A DNA stretch of 41,943 nt from Lachnospiraceae bacterium (lineage in GTDB: Bacteria; Bacillota; Clostridia; Lachnospirales; Lachnospiraceae). Under the pieces are notes generated by a model. It saw only the letters and a list, made by a program, of their open reading frames with translations. It did no database searches and had not been told where the DNA came from. Below are positions 16,931 to 25,846 of the stretch, piece after piece (positions within the stretch are counted from its first letter, which is position 1; every line of letters starts with the position of its first letter). Location: NCBI GenBank assembly GCA_017936885.1, contig JAGBEO010000023.1, positions 1 through 41,943 of the forward strand. The letters run 5' to 3'. The translations under genes and the position numbers were made by a program.

Positions 16931-18415
16931 TTATGCAAAAGGATTCTCTGTCGGATACGGCACGCTCTTAGGCTGATTATAACCGATCTCACTTACATCC
17001 ACGCCGATATATTTGAATACTTCATATAATGCCTTACCGTGATGTCCGAATGCCACTGCACCGTGATGAGGATAGTTCTTCTCAATCAATACGTGACGAT
17101 AGAATCTGCCCATCTCAGGAATAGCAAATACGCCGATACCGCCGAAGGACTTGGTAGCTACGGGAAGCACTTCACCCTCTGCCACATAAGCACGTAAGAT
17201 ATTGTCAGCGGTGCTCTGCAGACGATAGAATGTAATGTTACCCGGCACGATATCGCCTTCCAGAGTACCCTGTGTTACTTCTTCCGGAAGACTTCTTGCC
17301 ATAATCATCTGATATTCCATACTGCATTTGGACAGCTTCTTGGAGCATGTATTTCCGCAGTGGAAGCCCATGAAAGTATCTGTAAACTTGTAATCAAACT
17401 TGCCTTCGATAGACTCTTTGTACATATCCTTCGGTACGGAGTTATTGATATCAAGCAATGTTACGATATCATCGCTGACTGCCTCACCGATAAACTCGCT
17501 TAAGCATCCGTAGATATCTACCTCACAGGATACCGGAATGCCTCTACCTGTCAGACGGCTGTTTACATAGCAAGGTACGAAACCGAACTGTGTCTGGAAT
17601 GCAGGCCAGCATTTACCGGCGATTGCTACATACTCACGATAACCCTTATGCTCTTCGATCCAGTCAAGAAGTGTCAACTCGTACTGTGCTAACTTCGGTA
17701 AGATTTCCGGTTTATTATTGCCGGCACCCAGCTCTGCCTCCATATCCTTTACAACATCCGGGATACGAGGATCATTTGCATGTTTGTTAAACGCTTCGAA
17801 TAAGTCAAGTTCAGAGTTCTCTTCGATTTCTACGCCTAAGTTATAAAGTTGCTTAATAGGAGCGTTGCAGGCAAGGAAATTAAGCGGTCTCGGACCGAAG
17901 GAAATAATCTTTAAGCTGGATAATGCTGCGATAGCGCGGGCAATCGGTACGAACTCATGGATCATATCTGCGCAGTCCTCTGCATCTCCTACCGGATACT
18001 CAGGGATATATGCTCTTACGTTACGAAGCTTTAAGTTATAGCTTGCATTCAACATACCGCAGTATGCGTCACCACGTCCCTGAATCAGGTCGTTCTGGGA
18101 TTCCTCTGCTGCCGCTACGAACATCTTAGGTCCCTCGAAATGCTTAGCAAGAAGTGTCTCGGAAATCTCCGGGCCAAAGTTGCCAAGGTATACACAGAGT
18201 GCATTACATCCGTTGTCTTTGATATCCTTAAGAGCGTTTACCATATCGATCTCGCTCTCGATGATACATACAGGGCACTCATAAATGTCTTCTGCATCAT
18301 ATTTTGCCTTGTATGCTTCCACAAGAGCTTTTCTTCTGTTCACTGCCAAAGAAGCAGGGAAACAGTCACGGCTTACTGCCACGATACCAATTTTCACTTT
18401 TGGTAAATTATTCAT
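16931..18415 (-). CDS. L-fucose/L-arabinose isomerase family protein
   Basis: A 494-residue protein of the fucose/arabinose isomerase superfamily: an N-terminal sugar-isomerase domain (KIGIVAVSRDCFPASLAVNRR, CNALCVYLGNFGPE) and a C-terminal domain with CEVDIYGCLSEF, GFHCGNTC and HHGAVAFGHHG, which hold likely metal-binding Glu, Asp and His residues. Members interconvert aldoses and ketoses using Mn2+. It is the last gene of the operon xylulokinase - DUF4867 - isomerase. The pairing suggests a pentose or deoxyhexose whose ketose is phosphorylated by the kinase, but the exact sugar is unknown. GGAGGATAA precedes the ATG. Confidence 0.85.
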   Translation of the reverse strand: MNNLPKVKIGIVAVSRDCFPASLAVNRRKALVEAYKAKYDAEDIYECPVCIIESEIDMVNALKDIKDNGCNALCVYLGNFGPEISETLLAKHFEGPKMFVAAAEESQNDLIQGRGDAYCGMLNASYNLKLRNVRAYIPEYPVGDAEDCADMIHEFVPIARAIAALSSLKIISFGPRPLNFLACNAPIKQLYNLGVEIEENSELDLFEAFNKHANDPRIPDVVKDMEAELGAGNNKPEILPKLAQYELTLLDWIEEHKGYREYVAIAGKCWPAFQTQFGFVPCYVNSRLTGRGIPVSCEVDIYGCLSEFIGEAVSDDIVTLLDINNSVPKDMYKESIEGKFDYKFTDTFMGFHCGNTCSKKLSKCSMEYQMIMARSLPEEVTQGTLEGDIVPGNITFYRLQSTADNILRAYVAEGEVLPVATKSFGGIGVFAIPEMGRFYRHVLIEKNYPHHGAVAFGHHGKALYEVFKYIGVDVSEIGYNQPKSVPYPTENPFA

Positions 18416-18574
18416 GTTACTTATCCTCCTTTAACCGGGGTGACCGGTAATTTATATCTGCTTATTGGTTCCCTCATACCAATAGAAGATGCTTCCCAAA
18501 TCCACACATCCGTGTGATTTTCCAGCGGTTTCTTTCTGTCAGACTGCCGGGTTATTTACCGCAGGTACTGCTGC

Positions 18575-19198
18575 CTATTCCCTGATATCCAGATTCTTGC
18601 CCACCAGACCGATGTGCGCTCCTGCATCCAGACCGCCCTCCGCATGACCGATCAGCCACTTATTCTGTGCCGTAATCAGGGAGTCCTCCCAGCCATCGTG
18701 TGTCTCCGTAAGCGGATAGTTCGTGCCCTTCGGCAGTACGATACCTACCTTGAATCCGCCTTCTCCTGCACTGCAGGGTGCATAGTGCAGAGTCGTCGCA
18801 TAAATTTCTACCGCTGTTCCCGCAGGCACTAAGAATGCCTCCATTTTAGCAGTATCATAAGTAAAATCATCTGTAATATCCTGCTGCATTCCCACAATCA
18901 ATACCGCATCTGTTGCCGCCACATTAATTTCCGAGCTTCTGTGGTACTCTACGGCATTTAACTTATAATTATGTCCGTTGCAGTATCCTACCTCTATAGG
19001 AAGCTCGCCATACGTTCTTTTCTGTAATGCTTTCGCACTGTTTGTGGCTTCCAATGCTGCGATAGACGGCTCATAGGCAACTCCCTCCGGCAGCGGAGTC
19101 TCTTTCTTAATCGCCTCGATCAATTCTGAAAAATCAATTCCCTGTACCACTCTGCCGTATTTGCGGAATGCGGCATCTGTTATCTTTTTAATCTCCAT
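18575..19198 (-). CDS. DUF4867 family protein
   Basis: A 207-residue protein starting at ATG 19198 (GGGAGAGG upstream). It matches the DUF4867 type found in Firmicutes sugar operons: EVGYCNGHNYKLNAVEYHRSSEINVA near residues 65-90, then FLVPAGTAVEIYATTLHYAPC, a cupin-like strand pattern with His and Glu residues that could hold a metal, and FKVGIVLPKGTNYPL. The fold recalls ureidoglycolate-lyase/cupin proteins. The biochemical role is not established. Its position between kinase and isomerase implies an accessory step on the same sugar, for instance an epimerisation or mutarotation. Confidence 0.8.
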   Translation of the reverse strand: MEIKKITDAAFRKYGRVVQGIDFSELIEAIKKETPLPEGVAYEPSIAALEATNSAKALQKRTYGELPIEVGYCNGHNYKLNAVEYHRSSEINVAATDAVLIVGMQQDITDDFTYDTAKMEAFLVPAGTAVEIYATTLHYAPCSAGEGGFKVGIVLPKGTNYPLTETHDGWEDSLITAQNKWLIGHAEGGLDAGAHIGLVGKNLDIRE

Positions 19199-19267
19199 CG
19201 GTAACCTCTCCCTTCTATCCATGTGCTATTTTTAAATAGTTTCACAATTTCTTATAACAACTCCATC

Positions 19268-20743
19268 CTACTGAATCTTATCAAACAACTCCTTACAAGC
19301 AGGATAAATCTGCTTAAACTGCTGATATCTTGCCTCGTACTTCTCTACCAGCTCAGCCTTCGGCTCCACTGTATCTACTACCTTGACAATCTTCGCCGCA
19401 GCTTCCTCTACATTCGCATACTCTCCGCATGCCACTGCCGCTAACATTGCGCCGCCCATGGCAGGACCTTCTTCGCTCTCGATCACATCTACCTTTAAGT
19501 TCATGATATTGGCAATCATCTTTTTCCATAACGGAGACTTGGCACCACCGCCGCAGATCTTCGTTCTCTCGATCTTAATTCCCAAAGATTTAGCTACTTC
19601 TAAGGAATCACGGAGTGCAAATACCACACCCTCTAATACTGCCTGTGTCATATCGGCTCTGGTCGTATCCATCGTCATACCGATAAAAGTACCTCTGGCA
19701 TTCGGATTGTTATGAGGAGAACGCTCCCCCATCAGATAAGGCAGGAAATACACGTGATTCTCTCCCAGCTTGTCATCGGTGATATCTTTCTGCTCTGCGC
19801 CGTAATCCTTCGTGCCGATGATTTCATCCATCCACCACTTGTTACAGGAAGCAGCACTTAACATACATCCCATCAGGTGATAATGTCCGTCTGCGTGTGC
19901 GAAGGCATGCAGCGCATTGAACTTATCTACGCCGAATTTATTAGAGGAAATAAAAATGGTTCCGCTGGTACCCAGAGAGATATTACACATACCGTCTCCT
20001 ACCGTACCGGTTCCCACAGCCGCTGCCGCATTGTCACCGCCGCCCGCTGCAACCTTAACATTCTCCGGAATACCCAGCTCCTCAGCAATCTCAGGCAGCA
20101 CCGTACCTACTGTCTCGTAGCTTTCGAAAATCTGTGCAAGCTGCTCTTCCTTCACACCGCAGATTTCACACATTTCCTTAGACCAGCATCTGTTCTTCAC
20201 GTCAAACAACAGCATACCGGAAGCATCCGATACATCTGTACAATGTACACCTGTCAGCTTATATGCGATATAATCCTTGGGAAGCATGATCTTCTTAATT
20301 CTGGCGAAATTCTCAGGCTCTTTGTTCTTAACCCATAATACCTTAGGTGCTGTGAATCCCGTAAAGGAAATATTTGCCGTATACTCGGACAGCTTCTCTT
20401 TACCGATCACGTTATTCAAATAATCACATTCCTCCGTGGTTCTGCCGTCATTCCACAGAATCGCCGGTCTGATCACTTCATCCTTCTCATCTAAAATTAC
20501 CAGTCCGTGCATCTGTCCGCCGAAGCTGATTCCTGCGATCTGACTCTTATCCACATCTGCAATCAACTCCTTAATACCGGCTATACTCTGCTCATACCAA
20601 TCCTCCGGCTTCTGTTCTGACCAGCCCGGATGAGGAAAATAGAGCGGATATTCCTTCGATACGATATTCACGATCTTACCGTTTCCTTCCATCAGCAGAA
20701 GCTTTACGGCGGAAGTTCCTAAATCTACACCAATATAATACAT
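19268..20743 (-). CDS. xylB: Xylulokinase (FGGY family)
   Basis: A 491-residue FGGY kinase. The start at ATG 20743 (MYYIGVDLGTSAVKLLL) follows GGAGGG 7 bases upstream. The ATP-binding DLGTSAVK motif is at the N-terminus. GISFGGQMHGLVILD, WNDGRT, GGGDNAAAAVGTG and ICGGGAKSPLW follow in the family order, and the length is that of XylB. The expected reaction is phosphorylation of a ketopentose such as D-xylulose. With an isomerase that is not XylA, the substrate may be a different ketose. It is the first gene of a three-gene operon repressed from the divergent LacI-type gene. Confidence 0.88.
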   Translation of the reverse strand: MYYIGVDLGTSAVKLLLMEGNGKIVNIVSKEYPLYFPHPGWSEQKPEDWYEQSIAGIKELIADVDKSQIAGISFGGQMHGLVILDEKDEVIRPAILWNDGRTTEECDYLNNVIGKEKLSEYTANISFTGFTAPKVLWVKNKEPENFARIKKIMLPKDYIAYKLTGVHCTDVSDASGMLLFDVKNRCWSKEMCEICGVKEEQLAQIFESYETVGTVLPEIAEELGIPENVKVAAGGGDNAAAAVGTGTVGDGMCNISLGTSGTIFISSNKFGVDKFNALHAFAHADGHYHLMGCMLSAASCNKWWMDEIIGTKDYGAEQKDITDDKLGENHVYFLPYLMGERSPHNNPNARGTFIGMTMDTTRADMTQAVLEGVVFALRDSLEVAKSLGIKIERTKICGGGAKSPLWKKMIANIMNLKVDVIESEEGPAMGGAMLAAVACGEYANVEEAAAKIVKVVDTVEPKAELVEKYEARYQQFKQIYPACKELFDKIQ

Positions 20744-20837
20744 GCTTACCCTCCTATTATTCTTGTCCACAGTTCCAAGACCCGACTTAGAAATCAACAT
20801 TTCAATATGATTTCCCGGTCTGTGCTCTTCTCTCCGT

Positions 20838-20850
20838 GCACGTGCACGTT
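20838..20850 (+). promoter_or_regulatory. LacI-type operator O1 (xylB side)
   Basis: GCACGTGCACGTT occurs here on the plus strand and at 21027-21039 on the minus strand. It sits in the larger perfect palindrome CGTGCACGTGCACG (20835-20848), about +8 to +20 of the predicted xylB transcript, a classical repressor position. Confidence 0.7.
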
Positions 20851-20864
20851 GCTTTGTTAATTTC

Positions 20865-20893
20865 ATGATAATCTGTGTCAATTAGAAAATCAA
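20865..20893 (-). promoter_or_regulatory. Promoter of the xylB operon
   Basis: On the minus strand TTGATT (20888-20893), a 17-base spacer and TATCAT (20865-20870) match the sigma-A consensus at 4/6 and 5/6. The operator begins about 15 bases downstream. Confidence 0.6.
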
Positions 20894-20967
20894 GCCCTTA
20901 ATTTATTTTCGTAAATTTATACAAAATATATGTTTTCGAATTGTCACTTTCCACTTTTTCGGTATTT

Positions 20968-20996
20968 TTTACAAGTATTTTTAAATTTGCTATCCT
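20968..20996 (+). promoter_or_regulatory. Promoter of the LacI-type regulator gene
   Basis: TTTACA (20968-20973), a 17-base spacer and TATCCT (20991-20996). A second candidate, TTGACT (21050-21055) with TAATCT (21073-21078), is possible. If the first is used, the operator at 21027 lies downstream of the start site. The rest of the 20744-21233 intergenic region is AT-rich, with no further gene. Confidence 0.5.
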
Positions 20997-21026
20997 ATTA
21001 AAAACCCCATGTCCGGTTTGCCATTT

Positions 21027-21039
21027 AACGTGCACGTGC
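21027..21039 (-). promoter_or_regulatory. LacI-type operator O2 (regulator side)
   Basis: An exact reverse-oriented copy of the 13-bp operator at 20838-20850. The centres are about 188-189 bp apart, close to 18 helical turns, so a bound repressor could loop the intergenic DNA and silence both promoters. Confidence 0.65.
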
Positions 21040-21233
21040 CATTGAGCATTTGACTTACATGCCCCGTTATGCTAATCTTTATGTAGCAGACTCAGGAATC
21101 TCCTTGATTGATTCTTATTGACTGCCGCTGCTGCCTGAGCTCTTTCCGATTACATCCAAAGTGCTCCGGTACCAAAATCCAAACTGATAACAAACAACAT
21201 CCCCGAAAACAAACAGGGAAGGAGAATTCTGCC

Positions 21234-22250
21234 ATGGCGACTATCAAAGAAATTGCCAGCCTTGCAGGCGTATCGCGCGGAACGGTAGACCGTGTACTGA
21301 ACCACCGCGGTGCGGTTAATCCGCAGACCGAACAGAAGATCTTGGAAATCGTACAGGCTCTTGACTATAAACCCAACAAGGCCGGTATCGTACTTGCGGC
21401 CCAGAAGAAAAATCTAAAGCTGGGCGTTGTTCTGCTGGGTCTGTCTAACCCTTTCTATGATGATGTTTTAGTCGGCGTGCACAGTAAGGCTGCCGAGCTG
21501 GAAGGCTACAACTGTACCGTTCTGATCAGGCAGACCGAATACAGTTTGCAGCAACAGATGGACGCCATCGAAGAGCTCCTTCATGAAGGAATTAACGGGC
21601 TTGCCATCTCCCCTTATAACGACATTTCTGTCAGTGACAAGATCAACGAACTGTATGGACAGGGAATTCCCGTGGTCACTTTAAATACTGATATTGAAAA
21701 TTCCAAGCGCATCGCCTACGTAGGCAGTAATTACCGCCGTTCCGGCGAGGCTGCTGCCGGTCTTATGCACCTGATGACCAAAGGCGATGTCTATGTAGGC
21801 ATTGTATCCGGCTCCCGGAATGTCCTTTGCCACACGGAGCGTATTGCCGGTTTTCAGAATATTACACAATCTTATGAGAATATCAAAATCGTAGATACTA
21901 TAACCAACAACGATGACGAGATCGAGAGCTATGAGTTAACAACCAGGCTGCTTGCACGCCATCCTGAAATCAATGCACTCTATTTCTCTGCGGGCGGCGT
22001 TTATGGCGGCTGCCGCGCTGTGATTTCTGCCGGACGGAATACTAATATGACCATTATAACGAATGATATGGTAGATACCACACGGGATTTTATGGAAAAA
22101 GGACTGATTGCAGCCACCATCTGCCAACAGCCCTTTTTACAGGGATATAATCCTCTGAGCATTCTCTTTACTTATCTGACTACGGGAGAACTCCCTCCTG
22201 CTGAAAACAATTATGTCGATGTGGAGATCCGCATCAAAGAGAATCTGTAG
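21234..22250 (+). CDS. LacI-family transcriptional regulator
   Basis: A 338-residue regulator with GGGAAGGAG 9 bases before the ATG. The N-terminal helix-turn-helix (TIKEIASLAGVSRGTVDRVLNHRGAVNPQTEQKI) is of LacI type. The rest is a periplasmic-binding-like ligand domain (LGVVLLGLSNPFYDDVLVGV, AISPYNDISVSDKINEL, VTLNTDIENSKRIAYVGSNY, IITNDMVDTTRDF) of the RbsR/sugar-binding type. It is divergent from the xylB operon, with matched operators in front of both. It probably represses both and is released by the pathway's sugar. It is convergent with the GGDEF-EAL gene, with a 17-bp overlap. Confidence 0.9.
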   Translation: MATIKEIASLAGVSRGTVDRVLNHRGAVNPQTEQKILEIVQALDYKPNKAGIVLAAQKKNLKLGVVLLGLSNPFYDDVLVGVHSKAAELEGYNCTVLIRQTEYSLQQQMDAIEELLHEGINGLAISPYNDISVSDKINELYGQGIPVVTLNTDIENSKRIAYVGSNYRRSGEAAAGLMHLMTKGDVYVGIVSGSRNVLCHTERIAGFQNITQSYENIKIVDTITNNDDEIESYELTTRLLARHPEINALYFSAGGVYGGCRAVISAGRNTNMTIITNDMVDTTRDFMEKGLIAATICQQPFLQGYNPLSILFTYLTTGELPPAENNYVDVEIRIKENL

Positions 22251-23922
22251 GTTTCAGGAATTGCTCTTCGAACTGTTCTGCCGGAGAGGGTTTTCCAAAA
22301 TAATAACCCTGTATCATATCCGGATGAGTCTTCATCATTTTCTGAAGTTCGTCCTGCTGCTCGATTCCTTCCATACATACGGAAGATCCCAGACTGTGTG
22401 CCATATCAATCAGATGACTGATAATGTTATAATCGTGATCATTCTGCAAAGCCTGTACCACGAAGCTTCTGTCAATCTTGATTGTCTCCGCCTCTATTTC
22501 CTTCAGGTACCGCATATTAGAATAGCCGGTACCGAAATCATCCAGAGCAAGGTCTATGTTTTTATCCTTTAAATCTTTAAAGAGCTCCTTAATTCTGCTG
22601 TCGGTTTCTATATATCCGCTCTCTGTCAGCTCCAGCACCAGACTGTCCGGAGAAATCCCCACTTCCTGTATACATACTTCCACATCTTTCATCAAATCGC
22701 TCTTATGTACCTGTACATAGGACAGATTCACATGGATACGGAAATCCGGCATAATTTCTCTCCATTTTTTACAGGTTTTGGCTGCTTCCCACATCACATA
22801 TCTGCCCACCGGAATAATTAATCCACTCTCTTCAAGTATCGGTATGAACACAGCCGGTGAGACATTGCCGAATTCCTCATTGCTCCATCTAAGAAGCGCT
22901 TCCGCGCCTATCAGATGATAGTCCGGTGCAGCCACTATAGGCTGGAAAAACACCTGGAATCCGCTGAAATGATTATTCACATCACGACGCAGCGTCTTAC
23001 GAATATCCAGTCTTCTCAAATACTCATCATAGTTTGCTTTGTCAAACACAGACATCTGATTTCTGCCGTTGCGCTTCGCTTCGTTCAACGCAAATTCCGT
23101 CAGACGCAATGTTTCATCTGCCGTTTTATCCTGAAATTCACCCGTCAGAACACCGGCAGAGATCGTATAGAAACGGCTGTATTCTTTCTGTCTGACCGTA
23201 TGCCTGACTTTCTCTCTAATCCGGTTATAAACCGTCTCCGCATCCTTCTCGAAGGTTGCACTGGCATTCACAATCATAAATTCATCTGCCAGCAGCCGGT
23301 AAACATCAACGCTCTCATCTACCGTGGCCAAAATGCATTCCGACAGTTCCTGCAGCACTTCATCTCCGGCTTCAATCCCTTCCTTCTCATTGATTTCCTT
23401 AAAATTATCGATACCGATCCGCATCATATAACGAATGGACTGCGGATGATCCCTGAGACGTGACTCTACATCCAGACGCAGCCTGACTTCCCTGCGAAGC
23501 CCTGTCACATTATCTGCCTTCGCCTTCTTACCCAGCTCACTGACTCTTCCGATTAACAGCCTGTGTCCCTCCGGACCGACAACGACCGTTCCCTTACAAT
23601 TAATCCAGACTACTTTGCCCTTCCGGTCATACCAGCGATACTCCAGAGCGTGCGTATCCTGTTCCCCTGAGGTACACTTGATAATGTCCTCTTCCACTAT
23701 GGCATAATCAGAAGGATACACTACTTTCTTCAATACTTCCGTACAATTCTCAATCACTGTATCATCAAAAGGAAACCTCTTAGTTGCCTTCTCTGATATC
23801 ATATAGATATTCTCATTCAAGTCCATAATAAACAGATAAGAATCCGAAGCCTTCTGAATCACCTCTATCACAGAACTGATTTGTTCCAGGGACATTTTTT
23901 GTATTATATCCAGATAATCCAT
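22234..23922 (-). CDS. PAS-GGDEF-EAL protein, probable c-di-GMP phosphodiesterase
   Basis: A 562-residue protein starting at ATG 23922 (GGAGGAAAG upstream). The order is a PAS-like N-terminus (about 25-130), a GGDEF-type domain (about 138-295) and an EAL domain (about 320-560). The GGDEF signature reads LADEF at residues 211-215, so cyclase activity is unlikely. The EAL domain has EAL at 341-343, LTESGY, DDFGTGYSNM, KIDRSFV and EGIE, the usual metal and catalytic residues, so c-di-GMP hydrolysis is likely. There is no membrane segment. The degenerate GGDEF may bind GTP and regulate the EAL domain. Confidence 0.88.
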   Translation of the reverse strand: MDYLDIIQKMSLEQISSVIEVIQKASDSYLFIMDLNENIYMISEKATKRFPFDDTVIENCTEVLKKVVYPSDYAIVEEDIIKCTSGEQDTHALEYRWYDRKGKVVWINCKGTVVVGPEGHRLLIGRVSELGKKAKADNVTGLRREVRLRLDVESRLRDHPQSIRYMMRIGIDNFKEINEKEGIEAGDEVLQELSECILATVDESVDVYRLLADEFMIVNASATFEKDAETVYNRIREKVRHTVRQKEYSRFYTISAGVLTGEFQDKTADETLRLTEFALNEAKRNGRNQMSVFDKANYDEYLRRLDIRKTLRRDVNNHFSGFQVFFQPIVAAPDYHLIGAEALLRWSNEEFGNVSPAVFIPILEESGLIIPVGRYVMWEAAKTCKKWREIMPDFRIHVNLSYVQVHKSDLMKDVEVCIQEVGISPDSLVLELTESGYIETDSRIKELFKDLKDKNIDLALDDFGTGYSNMRYLKEIEAETIKIDRSFVVQALQNDHDYNIISHLIDMAHSLGSSVCMEGIEQQDELQKMMKTHPDMIQGYYFGKPSPAEQFEEQFLKPTDSL

Positions 23923-24154
23923 ATCTTTCCTCCATATATAAACGGCTCGCACATTGCTCATCGGAACACATTTATTTTTCTATCATACAAACCCTATATT
24001 TCCTTTTATTATACTAACTTTTCTTTATGCAGTCAAACTATTTAGTGTAATTTGACTATATTTTTGCAATTTTAGGAAAATATTTTATTAAAATATTACA
24101 ATTAATTTACATAACACAAAATAACCGCATGATTTAGGAACCAAAAATAAATTC

Positions 24155-24183
24155 TATACAAAATCTATGCTTTTTGATATACT
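24155..24183 (+). promoter_or_regulatory. Promoter of the carbamate kinase gene
   Basis: TATACA (24155-24160), a 17-base spacer and TATACT (24178-24183). The rest of the 341-bp gap 23923-24262 is very AT-rich and holds a 7-bp inverted repeat AGTCAAA/TTTGACT (24031-24057) of unknown role in the region upstream of the EAL gene. No gene is seen in the gap. Confidence 0.55.
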
Positions 24184-24262
24184 GGATTTATCTTGAAACG
24201 AATGAGATTTTCAAAGAAAATGATAGAAATCACAATATAACAGAGTCAGAGAGGTAATTCAT

Positions 24263-25201
24263 ATGAGTAAAAAGAAAGCAGTCGTCTCACTTGGACACGA
24301 GGCACTTGGTTATACAACACTGGAGCAATGGGATGCCGTTAAAGTAACGGCTAAGGCACTCGCTGATCTGGTGGAAGCTGATTATCAGTTGACCATTACG
24401 CACAGCAACGGTCCCCAGGTAAGCATGATCCACAAGGCGATGACGGAGCTTCGCCGTGTGTATATTGACTATACCCCTGCTCCTATGTGTGTCTGCTCCG
24501 CCATGAGTCAGGGTTATGTCGGCTACGATATCCAGAATGCACTCCGTGCAGAGTTGCTTAGCCGTGGTATTTCCAAGGCTGTCAGCACAATTCTGACTCA
24601 GGTAACCGTAGATCCTTACGATGAAGCTTTCTACGAGCCGACTAAGGTAATCGGCAGATATATGTCCAGAGAAGATGCGGAAACAGAAATAAAAAAGGGA
24701 AACTACGTGGTAGAAGAACCCGGCAAAGGCTTCCGTCGTGTGGTTGCCGCTCCCAAGCCTATTGATATTGTGGAAATTGATGCCATCCGCACCCTCGCCG
24801 ATGCAGATCAGGTGGTAATCGCCTGCGGCGGCGGCGGAATCCCCGTCATCGAACAGAATCACGTATTAAAAGGCGCTTCCGCTGTCATTGAGAAAGACTC
24901 TATCGCCGGAAAGCTGGCCGGAGATCTGATGGTGGACGAATTGATTATTGTGACCGGCGTACCTGCTGTTTATCATAATTTCGGTAAAGATAATCAGACA
25001 CCGATCAGCCGTATGAACATAGCTGAGGCTAAAGAGCTTATAACTCAGGGCGAATTTGAAGAGGGAACTATGCTGCCGAAGATCGAAGCATCTATCGCAT
25101 ACTTAGAGAAGAATCCTAAGGGCAGCGTACTGATCACTTCCTTAGATACGGTAGCCGATGCAATCAAGGGCAAGAACGGAACCATAATTACAGCTTCCTA
25201 A
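24263..25201 (+). CDS. arcC: Carbamate kinase
   Basis: A 312-residue amino-acid-kinase-family protein of carbamate-kinase length, with AGAGAGG before the ATG. Family motifs are present: THSNGPQVSMIH, PMCVCSAMSQGYVGYDIQNAL, ILTQVTVDPYDEAF, ACGGGGIPVI, AVIEKDSIAGKLA and EEGTMLPKIEA. The N-terminal nucleotide loop reads SLGHEALG rather than the common ALGGNAL. The enzyme makes ATP from carbamoyl phosphate in arginine, agmatine or purine/allantoin breakdown. No arcA, arcB or transporter is adjacent, so it is monocistronic here. Confidence 0.92.
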   Translation: MSKKKAVVSLGHEALGYTTLEQWDAVKVTAKALADLVEADYQLTITHSNGPQVSMIHKAMTELRRVYIDYTPAPMCVCSAMSQGYVGYDIQNALRAELLSRGISKAVSTILTQVTVDPYDEAFYEPTKVIGRYMSREDAETEIKKGNYVVEEPGKGFRRVVAAPKPIDIVEIDAIRTLADADQVVIACGGGGIPVIEQNHVLKGASAVIEKDSIAGKLAGDLMVDELIIVTGVPAVYHNFGKDNQTPISRMNIAEAKELITQGEFEEGTMLPKIEASIAYLEKNPKGSVLITSLDTVADAIKGKNGTIITAS

Positions 25202-25220
25202 GAGAAACAGGAACAACAAA

Positions 25221-25257
25221 AGGGCATATCCTCATGTGAAAGGATTTGCCCTCTTTT
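25221..25257 (+). terminator. Terminator of the carbamate kinase gene
   Basis: AGGGCATATCCT pairs with AGGATTTGCCCT (one internal mismatch) across an 8-base loop, followed by CTTTTAA. It begins 19 bases after the stop codon. Confidence 0.75.
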
Positions 25258-25321
25258 AATCTCTTTTTAACCACTTTTACCTTTTATCTTTCTTATTTTC
25301 AGGCTGACACATTCCGCATTT

Positions 25322-25780
25322 TCATCCTGTCTCCTGCAGACTTCCCAGCACCATACACAGAGCTCCGATCATGATACAGAAATCGGAAATATTAAATACA
25401 ATCCGCCTGACCGCCTGATTTTTCACCGGAAAGCTGACATAGTCCACCACATAATGTCTGCGCAGTCTGTCATAGGTGTTGCTGTAGGCACCGCCAAGCA
25501 GCAAAGCCAGGCCTGTCTTTAACAGTCTGCCGCCCTTGATACTGAAAGTCAGCAGGAAAACTACTGTCATCGCCAGCGTCAACAGCAAAGAAATAAGCGC
25601 AACCAACCCACTTCTTTTCTCTCCCGCATCCAGCATCGCACCTTTATTATGGTACTTGCGCAAAAGCAGTTTGCCGTTCAGCAGTTCTTCTGTTTCACCT
25701 TCCGTCCTTTTATCTTCGATCCGGTTCTTAATCCCCAAATCCAATAAAAAAATCAAAACCGACAATACCGCATATCTCAT
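25322..25780 (-). CDS. lspA: Signal peptidase II (lipoprotein signal peptidase)
   Basis: A 152-residue membrane protein with four hydrophobic segments. Both catalytic-Asp motifs are visible: GGAYSNTYDRLRRHYVVDYVSF (Asp in the YDR context, then VVDY) and FNISDFCI. The HNKGAMLD motif is the family's N-x-G-x-x region. The enzyme cleaves prolipoproteins at the lipobox Cys in the membrane. Several residues differ from the textbook consensus, so it may be a second or divergent copy. It lies downstream of the subtilase gene, separated from it by two hairpins. Confidence 0.8.
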   Translation of the reverse strand: MRYAVLSVLIFLLDLGIKNRIEDKRTEGETEELLNGKLLLRKYHNKGAMLDAGEKRSGLVALISLLLTLAMTVVFLLTFSIKGGRLLKTGLALLLGGAYSNTYDRLRRHYVVDYVSFPVKNQAVRRIVFNISDFCIMIGALCMVLGSLQETG

Positions 25781-25846
25781 GTTGACCGCCCTGTTCCTTT
25801 CTCAACTGCCGCTGTCTCTGACATCTTATCACCACAGCCTCCAACG

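Noticed and set aside
20920-20960. CcpA cre-like sequence (TGTTTTCGAATTGTCA)
   Set aside because: The spacing is two bases longer than a standard cre site, so it is not reported as a feature.
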